From Takakia lepidozioides (Eukaryota; Streptophyta; Takakiopsida; Takakiales; Takakiaceae), in contig CM060733.1 of assembly GCA_030704615.1 (NCBI GenBank), positions 55,802,001 through 55,866,000 on the forward strand: a DNA stretch of 64,000 nt, given 5' to 3'. The notes under the pieces were generated by a model, which had not been told where the DNA came from, searched no databases, and saw nothing but the letters and a program-made list of their open reading frames with translations. Made by a program: the position numbers and the translations under genes. Numbering within the stretch: the first letter of the stretch is position 1; each line of letters starts with the position of its first letter. This document shows, one piece after another, positions 37,913 through 47,805 of the stretch.

Positions 37913-39515
37913 CAAGATGTGCTAGCCGGGCTTTCCGTTGCTCCGCACTGATCCTAGTGACGACTTCAGCGAACAATATCCAAGAAAATGTGATGGATTC
38001 AAAGTTCAACATGGTGTTCCTCTGGGGATGAAATGGCCTCGATAAGTTACGCTTGCTTGGCAAGATCAGTCTTCATGTTCTTACAAACATCTATATTCTA
38101 TCATAGAGTTCGTCGATGTGTATTTGTAATCTAATAATAGATCTCTATTTTTAGAGTATATATACAAAGAATGGAGAAGAAGCAAAAAGTTTGGAAATGA
38201 GTACTCATCATCACCTGTTAGCATTAAATCAAATCCATATACGACACCATGTTATGTAAATTGAAATATGTTCACCACAGAACCAAAATCATTTTAAAAA
38301 GTACTCATCATGAAAGCACAAGCGGAAGGGAGACGGCATACCAGCTGACCAGGGAAACCCCCTTTCACAAGGTAGTAACTCAACATGGTTTTATTTTTCT
38401 GTGTTTCTTGCTTACGAAGTTAAGATTTGTATTTTCTTGATTCTGACTATTCAGGCGAAAAATCATGGTTTAATTAGAGCTCATATATGGTCTCTAGGGA
38501 CATGCCCTTTTTACTGTTGTTGGCAAATTTACTTGTGTTTTCGCCGAAGCTAAATCATGAATAATAGCTTAATGTTAAATTGCAGAGATGACCGCTAGTT
38601 CGGAGCTGGTATAGCGTTAGACAACAATAGGGTCCATTAGTCTTCATCATTATTTTCGCTGCCGATACAACAATTAAAGAAAAACACACGACATTTTCAA
38701 AAAAAAAAAAAACATCCAATAAAAACAGACAAAACTTCTTCTTTTAACTACTTCCCAATATAAGCTCACAAAGTAGTTTTAGGTTCCCTTTTGTGAACCT
38801 ACATGACCTTTTGGTGGTTATTTTTTCCACTCGTTAATCTATTTCATGGCTCTGTTCCCCTTCCAAAAGAAAATAATAATCATGTAAACATAGGGGTAAC
38901 TGAAACCATACCTCCGAGAAGAGAGAGGCTCAGTAGATAGAGAGAGAGATCTAAGCATAAGTGCCACTTCTCATACTTCTTATTCATGAATAGACTCACG
39001 ACGGGTGTGATCCGGTACTGTTGGACCGGTATATGGGGGCAAGGCGGGGTATCAGCACGGGTAAGGGTATCGCAGCAGGGTACCAGCACAGTTATTTGAT
39101 TTCTTTCATAACCTCCAGTTCCGGTATTTATAAAATCTTAGAATCAAATAACCTCCAGTTTTTCTCATATATTTTCTATGGAAAGGACCACCGGTTTCCG
39201 ATGAATTATAAGAACCTCAAAGAACTGGCGATTTTCATCAAATATATGGTGGGTCTTTGATGAAACTTGACGGTTTTTAGGCTAGTTATTTCAAAACTAC
39301 GTAACTGGCAGTTATGAACTTTTGCCAGTTCTTTAATTTTTTGGGAACCACAGTTAATATATATCCATAACCTCCAAGGGTTTGCAGCTAAATCATAGAA
39401 CCTCCCAAGAGTGGTGGCTCAAGAAGTACCTCAGCTTCCTTATAATGCATCTCTGGTGTGGCAATTGAATATTTTGCTCCCTCTTGGGTTTGTAGGCAAG
39501 CATGTTCATCAACTT
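37913..39515. other. AT-rich spacer with short subterminal-like repeats
   Basis: Between 39100 and 39400 the phrases acctccagtt and aactggc-gtta recur in both orientations, as in ends of class II elements, but no termini can be fixed. No gene recognised. Confidence 0.4.
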
Positions 39516-39952
39516 GTCAAATCCTCCCCACCCCCTCTTACTCCGGATTCATTATTAAATATACTATTAAATACTATAAAATGCTGGAGGTTATCAAATA
39601 GCGGTGAGTAGCCTGAGTACGATAAAGTGATGGCATTGTAGGTGGCGGGGTGCCAGGTCCAATTCTTGATGGGTGGGTGACTAGTGTAACTCCAACTAGT
39701 GTAATCTCGTGTCTAATCATGTGTAGTGTCAGTTTGTGTCTTGTGTAACTCATCTTAGTATATTTTATACTTCGTTAAATCTTGAGACCAAGTGTGAGTT
39801 ATACCGATTGGATTTACACTCCCTATCGTGCAGTAACTCTGAGCGGAACACTTCATCCCATCTAACCTAATGTCACCCCGATTAGAGTTACGCTCCTTTC
39901 AGTTCCCTTCAGTACCATGTCGCTCTTGAGAAGGGTTGGGAAAGATTTGATA
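39516..39952. mobile_element. MITE-like element with terminal inverted repeats, copy 2
   Basis: Starts GTCAAATCCTCCCCACCC and ends GGGTTGGGAAAGATTTGAT. The interior matches copy 1 (22990-23308) in order, for example gagaccaagtgtgagttata and ccatgtcgctcttgagaa, with an extra stretch of about 110 bases rich in gtgtaactc. The 3' terminal repeat is more diverged than in copy 1. Confidence 0.72.
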
Positions 39953-40349
39953 TGCCAATAACCACCCAAAGTTGATTGAGTATGTGCAATACCGTGCTTT
40001 TCCTCTGCTTTTCTTACCATTCTAATAGAGAGAGCACGTGTGCATTAAGTTCTTACATTATTCATGATATTCTTCAATATGTTTTAGTTTCTAGGGGACT
40101 GTTTGGAGTGTATTGATAAATGTATAGATAGACTAGTAAATTACTGTATTATGGGCATAGTGGTACCCTATAAACGCACCATCGCACTATATCTATGTGA
40201 AAACATAAAATCTCTATTACCAAGGTTTGTGCTCACAAGATACCAATCCCCCTCGGCGAAGGCCAACCTAAACTCAAACTCCTTCCCCGCGAACCAAGTA
40301 CCGTCAACAGTCCAAGTCCCCATATCCAAGTCTAGCCCGCCTCATGTGG
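39953..40349. other. No gene recognised
   Basis: Short spacer next to the LINE 3' end. Nothing supported. Confidence 0.35.
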
Positions 40350-40690
40350 TCATTGACCCCACGCTGAGTTTGAGCGGAACACAAAGTGACAGAACCTACC
40401 TTTGTTCGGGGCTGATGTCGGTAATAAGACTTACCTTGGAATAAAGAATTGATCCGGAGATATCCTCTAGAAATCCCTTCACCCAAGCATCAATCTGCTG
40501 TGGTTTGAGAGGGAGAGAAAAAATAAAATAAAAAAATAAAAAATCATATGACGTTATTTGCCATAGCCTTGCGGCCGTTGACCCCACGCCCAATTTGAGC
40601 AAAACACAAAAGGATAGAACCTACATTTGTCAAGGTTGGCTGACGTTGGTAGTAAGACTTACCTTGAAATAAACAATTGATCCATTCACA
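40350..40690 (-). repeat. Duplicated LINE 3'-end block
   Basis: The sequence ttgaccccacgc ... agaacctac ... gtaataagacttaccttg-aataaa-aattgatcc appears at 40353-40452 and again at 40577-40685, with about 10-15% differences. It borders the LINE fragment and may be its duplicated 3' part. Confidence 0.65.
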
Positions 40691-41739
40691 CAAGCATCAT
40701 GAATTGGTTTTATCCAATAACTTAGCCCCAAAAGGGCCTGGGCTTTTGGCTCAGCCTCAAGACTCTCAAAGTTGGTAAACAGAGATATAGACACAATTCC
40801 CTTGATAGATTTAAGGAGAACGTCTCTCTGGTTAGAGAACCCCGGACAATGAATTAGAAAATGAATGTCTTCAGGTTGCCCACACAACGGGCAATTGCAC
40901 TCTCCCTTCCCTCTCTGCTTTTGTTTGCTGTTCAAAGGTAGGGCGCTTCCCCCCCCCCGAGTTTAAATTTCAGTCTAGATAGTGCCGAGAGTGGGTAGAC
41001 CCTTGAGGTCATCCATGATCTCTTCCCCCATGTCACGGACTAAAAACAAGTTTAGGGAAATTTTCTGCCTAACTTCATTTTCATCAGACAATATATTTCC
41101 TGGCAACAGACATGGTTTTGGACACTACACCTTTTAAGTCAGATTTATCCAGGGTCAAGACTTGTGGATTAAGATTCAGATCCTTGATAATCTCTTCTAC
41201 TCTCTATCTGATGTTGGACATATGTTGCATCTGACCCCACCATCTGACCTTGAATTCATCTATTCGGGAGCTTAAGGAAGGTATACCAAACTCACCCCGA
41301 ACAGCCACATTGGTTGTTTTGGAGCATGTTGACATGCACTCCTTAAGCATCCCCACTTGAATGGATTCTATAGACTTAGCTAGCTGGTTGGAGGTATCAA
41401 CCCATATTGCAGATGCGTACTCCAAGGCAGGTCTCATAACGCGACAAAGCATGGTATTCTTTGACCTCAGAGTTGATCCCTCTGCTCCCAATTACAATTC
41501 AAGGAAAACTCAACGCCCAGGTATGTGTAGGAAGGGAATCCACCGGAATCTCTTGGCTACCCCACTGCCACTTGAGATCACTTCCTCTCTCTCATCGGTT
41601 GTTGAATGCCACCACAACACATTTACTGCATGACGTTGTCTTCTAGCTCCCAAAGGTCACAATATCTCTTTGCGCAATCAATCAACTCCTGGAGGTTGGA
41701 AGGAGTCTCCCCTATGCCTGCGAAGTCATCCGCAAACAT

Positions 41740-41745
<6 letters not shown>
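40640..41745 (-). mobile_element. LINE fragment: RT catalytic core to C-terminal zinc region
   Basis: On the minus strand the order is MFADDFAGIGETPSNLQELI (the RT FADD catalytic box, 41739-41680), then MRPALEYASAIWVD, AVRGEFGIPSLSSRIDEFKV, then CPLCGQPEDIHFLIHCP (the Cys/His tail), and end of frame. This is the RT C-terminal half plus the zf-RVT-like tail of a plant LINE, broken by shifts. A GA microsatellite (41749-41777) lies exactly at the upstream break. Confidence 0.8.

Positions 41746-41748
<3 letters not shown>

Positions 41749-41777
<29 letters not shown>
41749..41777. repeat. (AG)n microsatellite
   Basis: Pure AG dinucleotides adjoining the LINE break point. Confidence 0.95.
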
Positions 41778-41784
<7 letters not shown>

Positions 41785-41819
41785 TGATATTGGGATTTGC
41801 GGAAAGCCAGGAGGATGAT

Positions 41820-42111
41820 GAGAAGTTGAGGGACTTAGGGCATCACCACATGAGCGGCACTGGAAGCAAACGCGAGACTATGATTGGTCACTTCATGTCA
41901 GTGCGGCACCATCACCTACCATACGAGAGGAACAATGTCGTGCGTTTACATATCGCTACACAACTACATCGCTGTCCAAAACCACACAACACATGTGCAC
42001 ACCACACACTAGTATACCACTAGTCCACCACTAGTCCAACCACTAGGCTACAACTAGTCAGTCACTAGGCTGCCACTATGCTGCCCACTATGGCAGTCAC
42101 TAGTCCACACA
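41820..42111 (-). mobile_element. Putative start of the 3' LTR of the Ty3/gypsy element
   Basis: Read on the minus strand a purine tract AGGGGGGCGATTG is followed by TGTGTGGACTAGTGAC, which is how plant LTRs begin after the polypurine tract. The stretch 42000-42110 has repeated cactagtcca units. The lower border is unknown and no matching 5' LTR was found, so the LTR call is tentative. Confidence 0.4.
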
Positions 42112-42123
42112 ATCGCCCCCCTA
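42111..42123 (-). promoter_or_regulatory. Polypurine tract (plus-strand primer site) of the retroelement
   Basis: Minus-strand AGGGGGGCGATTG about 250 bases after the last codon of pol. It has the composition and place of the primer for second-strand synthesis in LTR retrotransposons. Confidence 0.6.
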
Positions 42124-42371
42124 GCTGGTGCTTAGGTCCCTCTAAGTCCAGGTAGCCACAAGATGTGATAGTGACCATAGCTTCACTAAGTCCTCCACCA
42201 CTATCCCTACTACACTCAAACTCGATAGATCAAGAGGTCGGGTGCAAGAGTTGCCCCATCGTTAGTCGCCGTCTTGCAACCTGTGAACTTGAGCTTGGGA
42301 TCTCATGTATTGACTCCTATGAGCTTGGCCTCCCATGTCTTGTTAGCTGCCTCCAGTCATGTCCACTGCCA

Positions 42372-44050
42372 CTATCCCAAGCAGTGTGGACACAACCAAT
42401 CTCCGTCAGGAACCTTCTCAAGAGGTGGTGTCAAGCATCCCATATGCCAACCCCTTGAGCATCGATCACACACCAGCATGGTGGCTACCCCTTTGGCAGA
42501 CCCACAGAGCATGCACCTCAAACCTGCAGGTACCACTGCCAAGTTTGGATCAACTTTGCCATCGACATTGGGAAGGTGACATGGCGCACAATTACGCACA
42601 TGGTCCTTCCAAGTCATGCCATCCCGACCCTCAAAGATCAGGACCCCTGAGGGCAACACCTCTCGAACCCTCAGAATAACACGCCCTGCAGTAACATCCA
42701 GAGTCATAGGAGCAGTCTGCTGCAAATAAACATAGTCACCAGGGCTAAACCTCCGAACCCCAGGACGATATCCTCCACCACGTATAGTGGCATACCTCAA
42801 CGTATCACGGTGTTGTGCAATGGCAAGGTTCTCAAAAGCCATGGGCATGACTTTCTTGAACAACTCTGCACGCTGATCACATGCACGTACCCACACGTCC
42901 GGATCGTCAAGGTTAAGGACTTGAGCAGTGTCCCTACGAATGGCTGCAGGCAAATCCGGCTCTCAGCCAAAGAGAAGGAAATATGGTGAGAAGGAGGCAA
43001 GTGATGCTTGTTTGTTGAACGTGTAGCCCATGGCTAACCAAGGAACCTGAAGATCCCAATCTCCTAGGTGTCCCTTCTGCAAGCCATACTTGCGCAAACC
43101 CCTCTTCACCGTCTAAACAACTCTCTCTGCTAAGCCATCGGCCTCAGGATGATCCCAAGAAGTGGTGCGGTGGTCTATCAAGGCTTTATCACATAAAGCC
43201 TGAAAAACTCCCCCAAAAACTCTCTCCCTTGGTCTGTGAGTACCTCAGCTGGAGCACCAAATCGGCTAAGCACACAATCCAAGAATGCATACGCAGCCCC
43301 CTCACTAGCCTTGTCAGGCAATGGGACCAACTCAATCCACTTGGAGAAAGTGCTCCACCATCACCAACACATATCTGTGGTGGCGCATAGTCAGTGGCAA
43401 CGGTCCTGCGAAGTCAAGACTCCCCTGTAGCCTAATCCCATGATTGGTAAAGGATGCAACTGTGGTGTAGGGGCGTTGAATGAAGCACGCACCCTGTCAC
43501 ACACCATGCACCTAGCCACGAACTGTTGCACCTCTGTATGCATACCACGCCACCAATACTGCCCCTGCAGTAAACTGTGAGTGCGTCGCACTCCAAAATG
43601 CCCCAACTCCTCATGGGCATGCCGCACTAACCGTGCACACTGTGTGGGGTGAGGCATAATCCTCACCCGACCATCCTCCCACACTCGAAGTAGGTGTATC
43701 CCCTCCCACTTGAACCTCTTGGCTCGTTGCAGGATCCGATCCCTCTCCCTGGCAGTCACAATGGCTGCCGTGTCTCCCGTGCGGAGGTAGTCCAACACAG
43801 CCGAATCCTCATGTATATCTCTGGCACCACCTAGCTCATCACTAGCCTCAGGGTCCTCAGACACTCCGTCTACAGTCATCCCTGTTGTAGGTCCAATCTG
43901 ACCTCCCGATGCCAAGATACACAAAAATACAGATGCGTGCCATCCCGGCACCATCTCCTCGTCCGTCTCACCATGCCACCGAGCTCCAGTGTCATCCTGC
44001 TGGCTCATGCATGGATTGCGACTCAATCCATCCGCATCCCGATTGACCAA
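42372..44050 (-). CDS. pol: Integrase (zinc-binding, DDE core, C-terminal module), frameshifted
   Basis: Inserts the cDNA copy into the host chromosome. The HHCC zinc region reads HAHEELGHFGVRRTH then CMVCDRVR (about 43640-43490). The DDE core follows in broken frames: DFAGPLPLTMRHH (first Asp), VLTDQGREF (second Asp), WDHPEADGLAERVV (Glu) across 43420-43130, with an in-frame TAG just after RVV and one stop before the conserved SPYFLLFG region near 42965. The last open frame (from 42953) has the SH3-like module and the PHD finger. All three catalytic acids are readable. Confidence 0.85.
42375..42521 (-). CDS. PHD finger at the C-terminus of the integrase
   Basis: A perfect C4HC3 zinc finger: Cys-x2-Cys, 11 residues, Cys-x2-Cys, 4, His, 2, Cys, 14, Cys-x2-Cys, with the usual Trp two residues before the last Cys pair (GDWLCPHC) and the core VCDRCSRGWHMGC. 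It ends three residues before the stop, and directly follows the integrase SH3-like C-terminal module (GDYVYLQQ). PHD fingers bind histone H3 tails, mostly by the methylation state of Lys4. Chromoviruses carry a chromodomain in this position and use it to guide integration, so a similar targeting role is a fair inference. Open in frame with the integrase end (42953-42372). Confidence 0.92.
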
Positions 44051-44583
44051 ACCGGTCGATGCACAACCTGAAAGTCATACTCCTGGAGTATAAGTGCCCA
44101 CCGTGCAAGCTTCCCCGTAAGCTTGTCTGACTCCATCAACCACTTGAGTGGCTGGTGATCCGTGACAAGGGTGAAAAGATTGTCGTATAGATAGCACCTG
44201 AAGTGTGCCACGGCCCACACTGCAGCTAAGCACTCTCCCTCATATGAGCTGTACTTAGCCTCTGCAGCGTTGTTCGAGCGGCTAGCGTAAGCCAATACGA
44301 ACTCTCTTCCCTCATCATCCACCTGTGTGAGCACCGCTCCAAGCCCCAGCATGCTCCAATCCGTATGCAGCTGAAAGGGACGCCCCCTGATAGGTCGTCT
44401 CAAGATAGGCGCCGAGGTCAACCTCGCCTTGAGCTCTTGAAAAGCTCGTTCCTGCTCATCTTCCCACTGCCACTCCTGGTCCACCTTGGTCAGCTTGGTT
44501 AGAGCCTTTGCAATGGTACTAAATCCCTTGACAAACCGTCTATAATAGTTTGCCAACCCCATGAAAGCTCGAACTCGGCTCAC
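44023..44583 (-). CDS. pol: RNase H domain (Ty3/gypsy type)
   Basis: Degrades the RNA strand of the cDNA hybrid. Starts in the RT connection (VRAFMGLANYYRRFVKGFS), then FQLHTDWSMLGLGAVL (first Asp), YSSYEGECLAAVWAVAHF (Glu), VTDHQPLKWLM (Asp) and LARWALILQEYDFQVVHRP. It is separated by a one-base shift from the RT segment upstream and overlaps the integrase frame at its end. Confidence 0.92.
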   Translation of the reverse strand: MSRVRAFMGLANYYRRFVKGFSTIAKALTKLTKVDQEWQWEDEQERAFQELKARLTSAPILRRPIRGRPFQLHTDWSMLGLGAVLTQVDDEGREFVLAYASRSNNAAEAKYSSYEGECLAAVWAVAHFRCYLYDNLFTLVTDHQPLKWLMESDKLTGKLARWALILQEYDFQVVHRPVWSIGMRMD

Positions 44584-44615
44584 ATCCGTGGGGCGTGGAA
44601 TTTGTGCAATGGCCT

Positions 44616-45341
44616 CTACCTTAGTCTCTGTACCCCCAATCCTCCAGGATATATCATGTGACCCAGATACTCAATCTGGTTGTGGAAAAACTTGCACTTC
44701 CCCGGATCCAACTTCAATCCGTGCGCTCTCAAGCGCTCCAATACCACCTGAAGGTGTCTCTCATGCTCCTCCATCGTAACACTAAAGATGATGTTCATCT
44801 ATGTAGCACCGAGCAAAGTCCACCCCTGCTAGAATCCTATCCATGACTCTCTGAAACTCTGCAGGAGCATTCTTAAGCCCAAATGGTAAGAACCGCCACT
44901 GATATAGGCAATCCTTGCCGTGCTCATTGATCCCCCAGAATGCCGCCTGCTTGTCCGCCTCCTTGATTGGCAACTGGTGATATCCGGATCGTAAATCCAA
45001 AGTGCTAAAGGCCTTAGCATGCCCGATGGCATCAAAGATCTCCTCTGGTGTTGGCATGGCATACTTATCGGACTTGGTCTGACGATTTACAGCCGGTAAT
45101 CACCGCACATACGTCTCTCCGTCCAATTGCCATAGACATCCTTCTTGGCTGGCATCACTGTGGCTGAAGCATACTCTCCACCAGAGAGCTCCACCAAACC
45201 TGCCTCCCAGAGATCTTGAGTCCTCATCTGAATCAAAGACCTCTCCATGTCACTGTATCTATAGGGTCTCCGAAAGATTGGCGTGTCAGTGGCCAACTCA
45301 ATACGGATCTCTTGACCCTTCAGTGCTCCCAAGTCCTTCAA
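44616..45341 (-). CDS. pol: Reverse transcriptase domain, frameshifted at the catalytic box
   Basis: Segment 1 (45341-45087): IFRRPYRYSDMERSL and RRMCGDYRL. Segment 2 (45057-44782): FSTLDLRSGYHQLPIKEADK (first catalytic Asp), FLPFGLKNAPAEFQRVMD, then CYID. Segment 3 (44798-44616): IIFSVTMEEHERHLQ and GLKLDPGKCKFF. The catalytic YIDD is interrupted by one extra A near 44795, so this copy cannot make active RT without correction. Another one-base change lies at about 45060-45090. Confidence 0.93.
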
Positions 45342-45500
45342 ACTGAAGGCAAAGCAATTCCTGTAAGCCCTCAGGAACCGCCGTATACGTCGTCTCTCTC
45401 CTCCGGTGACAATGGGTCCAATGTCAGGCTCCCAATTGTCCTCCGTAACTGCAACCTTAAGTCCAGTGGGCTTAGAGGTAGAGGACGCGTCCAGTGGTTG

Positions 45501-46777
45501 CTATGTTGCAACCTCTTGAGCAGTACTCCCTGCCTGCTCAGTCAATGACAAGGCCTCATCCTGCCCCATCATCTCATCCTTGAGGACCTCCTCAACCCGA
45601 GAAGAATCCCCAACCTCATCCATCACAGCCGCCTTGGCTGCCAACTCCCTCTGAACCTCGAGCACCTCCCACGTGTGCCATGGATGCATGCACCCCGTGG
45701 TCCTCACATGCTCGCCCCCACTCACTGCCTGTACCGTCTCGGTAGGCAGAGAGACCATTGAGGGAAGTGTACTCCGCACTCTGCGTTGCTCAGCCAGAGC
45801 CAAGCTGATAATCCAGGTCAAGCAATTGAGATCCATTGCTTGCCCCAACACTTGACGACGTGATGCCTCAGAAAGAGACGACACCGCCGTGGTACCAGTG
45901 GTAAAACCCATTGCCCGCTCACGCTCGTCAGCATTAGGCTCCACTAACTGCTGCAACTGAGCATCCCACAGGAGGCCAGGTCCACTATCCCGGAAAGCAT
46001 GCGATCCTGGGAAGCTGAGCAGTGTAGGTAATGCTGCTCGTGGTTGACCCACCTTGTTGACCACTGCCAAAGGCGAACGGTCATCGTGTCTCACACGCTG
46101 AGACTGCCTCCCTGTGTCCAAATGTTATCCACTGTGAGATGTGCTGGCCGCTGCACCCCATCAAATGCACGCTTGAGCAGTGCGGGTGGCATCAAGTTAG
46201 TCCACCATAGCCGTGGACGATGAGCCCGTGACCCCACTGTAGCTGCATCTAGCAACACTGCTGACCCAAGCCACGACCGGACTTGATGCACACTGGCCAT
46301 CACCCTGGCCCGAGAATCGCCCATCAGTGGCACATTCTCCAAGATGTATGCTGGAGATACAGCTTGATGAAGCTGCAAGTGGCGCAAAACCCGCACCATC
46401 TCCCAAAACAGACCCGACCTCGAGTCTCGCAATCCATTGCCATGCCCGGCTGATGAATGCCCTTGGCAGGGCCAACCTGCCACTACCAGATCAATGGAGC
46501 CAACCCGCTCCAAATCCTGCGCCCCCAGCAACGAAATGTCTGCTGGCAAGGCCTGCTGATATCCACGAATTGCAGACACCGACAACAACTCAGGGTACCG
46601 CTGCACCAACTGAGCAACATGGCGAAGTGAAACGCGTCGTGCAGTCTCATCCCTCTCCACATACAGGTAACGCCGAACTCGTACACCTGCTTGTAACACA
46701 GCAGCCAATCCGGTGCTGATCCCGCCAAACAAGTCCAGAAGACAAATGCCTTCATCCGGATACTGCCACACAATAGG
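45501..46777 (-). CDS. C5 cytosine DNA methyltransferase domain within the retroelement polyprotein
   Basis: Transfers a methyl group from SAM to carbon 5 of cytosine. Motifs appear in the canonical, unpermuted order: I ICLLDLFGGISTG; II YLYVERDE; IV DLVVAGWPCQGHSSAGHG with the catalytic Cys of PCQ at 46468-46466; VI AYILENVPLMG (ENV); VIII TVGSRAHRPRLWWTN. After a one-base shift at about 46100-46120 come the target-recognition/IX region (DERERAMGFTTGTTA) and X (RRQVLGQAMDLNCLTWI), ending near 45792. The order excludes the permuted plant DRM type; ERERAMGF and the absence of BAH/RFTS or chromodomain parts suggest a DNMT3-like or solo MTase, but a tree is needed. A spacer to 45501 links it to RT. 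Catalytic residues are intact apart from the frame break. Confidence 0.93.
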
Positions 46778-47149
46778 TGTGGTGTCCAATGGAGACAATT
46801 GAGGTGGTCCTGGTGCAATCCCCACACTCTCCTCCTCTCCTGACGGTACAAAAGCCTCCACCCAGGCTTGTTGCACCCGTCGATCAGCATCCCGCTGCAA
46901 ATCCTTGCTCGTGCCCCACAATGGAGTCTGAGCAACCATGGTAGGCAACTCCGCCATACCATACATGTCATCCTGCTCTCCCGGAGGTGGTACATCCTCT
47001 GAATGAGCATTGCCCTCAAGCAACTCTCTAGGCCAACTCACTGCCGCTGTGAATGCTGCTAGTGTCGGCATCTTGCCTCGCTGGGCAACCGCAACTCCTC
47101 CTATGAACGTCACAGGGAGCTGCACACGCCGCCCTCCCCTGACTGCCAT
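46778..47149 (-). CDS. Linker between protease and methyltransferase
   Basis: About 124 residues in frame with the first methyltransferase part. The first 25 (VQLPVTFIGGVAVAQ) look like the end of the protease-domain fold continued after a one-base frame change from 47110. The rest is acidic and low in order, matching nothing known. Confidence 0.6.
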
Positions 47150-47805
47150 GCAGGCCTATAGGAAGCTGACTCCTCCCAAAAATCCAGGGTGAAGCCCATG
47201 GGGTACAACACTGCCCCACCAACCAGGACATCGTATGAGACCGCGTCTGTCACAATGGCCTTGGCTCGCATCACTGAGCCATCTGTAGGGTGATCTGGCC
47301 GTAGTCTGATAGCCAACTCATGCCATGTCATGCCGCGAGCCTGCTCCGATCCTCCCAGAGACGTCTGTATCTGGAAAGGACAAGGCTCCATATCCGCCTC
47401 CGTGAGGCCCAAGCCTGCAATAGCAGCTCTGCCCAGCATCAATGGCTGAGCTCCCGAGTCCAACAAGACCCGCAGTGGCCGGTACCTCTTGCCTGCCGGT
47501 CCACTCAAACAGAAAATGTCATCCTGGTTGTCTAACATGACAACTCCAGGTGTCACCATGGCGCGCTCAATGGCTGGCCTAGCTGGCAGCTCCATCAACC
47601 TGGCAGCTGCAGCTTGCCATGGCGCCGTCGTGGCAGTCTTGATCCTCAAATCCGAGGATCCCTCCGGCACTACACCTCCCACTATCTCCGCAGAAGATGA
47701 AGTAACCTCCCCACTCTCACAGAGTGTAGCTGCCAGCCTGAACACCTCAGCTGGTTTTACCCCCGCGTCGCAATCATGGTAGCCGAGAACAATGGAGCCT
47801 GGCAC
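47110..47805 (-). CDS. pol: Retroviral-type aspartic protease domain
   Basis: Cleaves the polyprotein. Active site RVLLDSGAQPLMLGRAAIAG (Asp116 of this segment), followed by FQIQTSLGGSEQ and AIVTDAVSYDVLVGG, the usual strand and flap order. It overlaps the end of gag by about 50 bases in a different frame (shift equal to -1), which could be a programmed gag-pol shift or a base loss. 5238-5580 is a second copy of part of this domain. Confidence 0.88.
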   Translation of the reverse strand: MPGSIVLGYHDCDAGVKPAEVFRLAATLCESGEVTSSSAEIVGGVVPEGSSDLRIKTATTAPWQAAAARLMELPARPAIERAMVTPGVVMLDNQDDIFCLSGPAGKRYRPLRVLLDSGAQPLMLGRAAIAGLGLTEADMEPCPFQIQTSLGGSEQARGMTWHELAIRLRPDHPTDGSVMRAKAIVTDAVSYDVLVGGAVLYPMGFTLDFWEESASYRPAWQSGEGGVCSSL

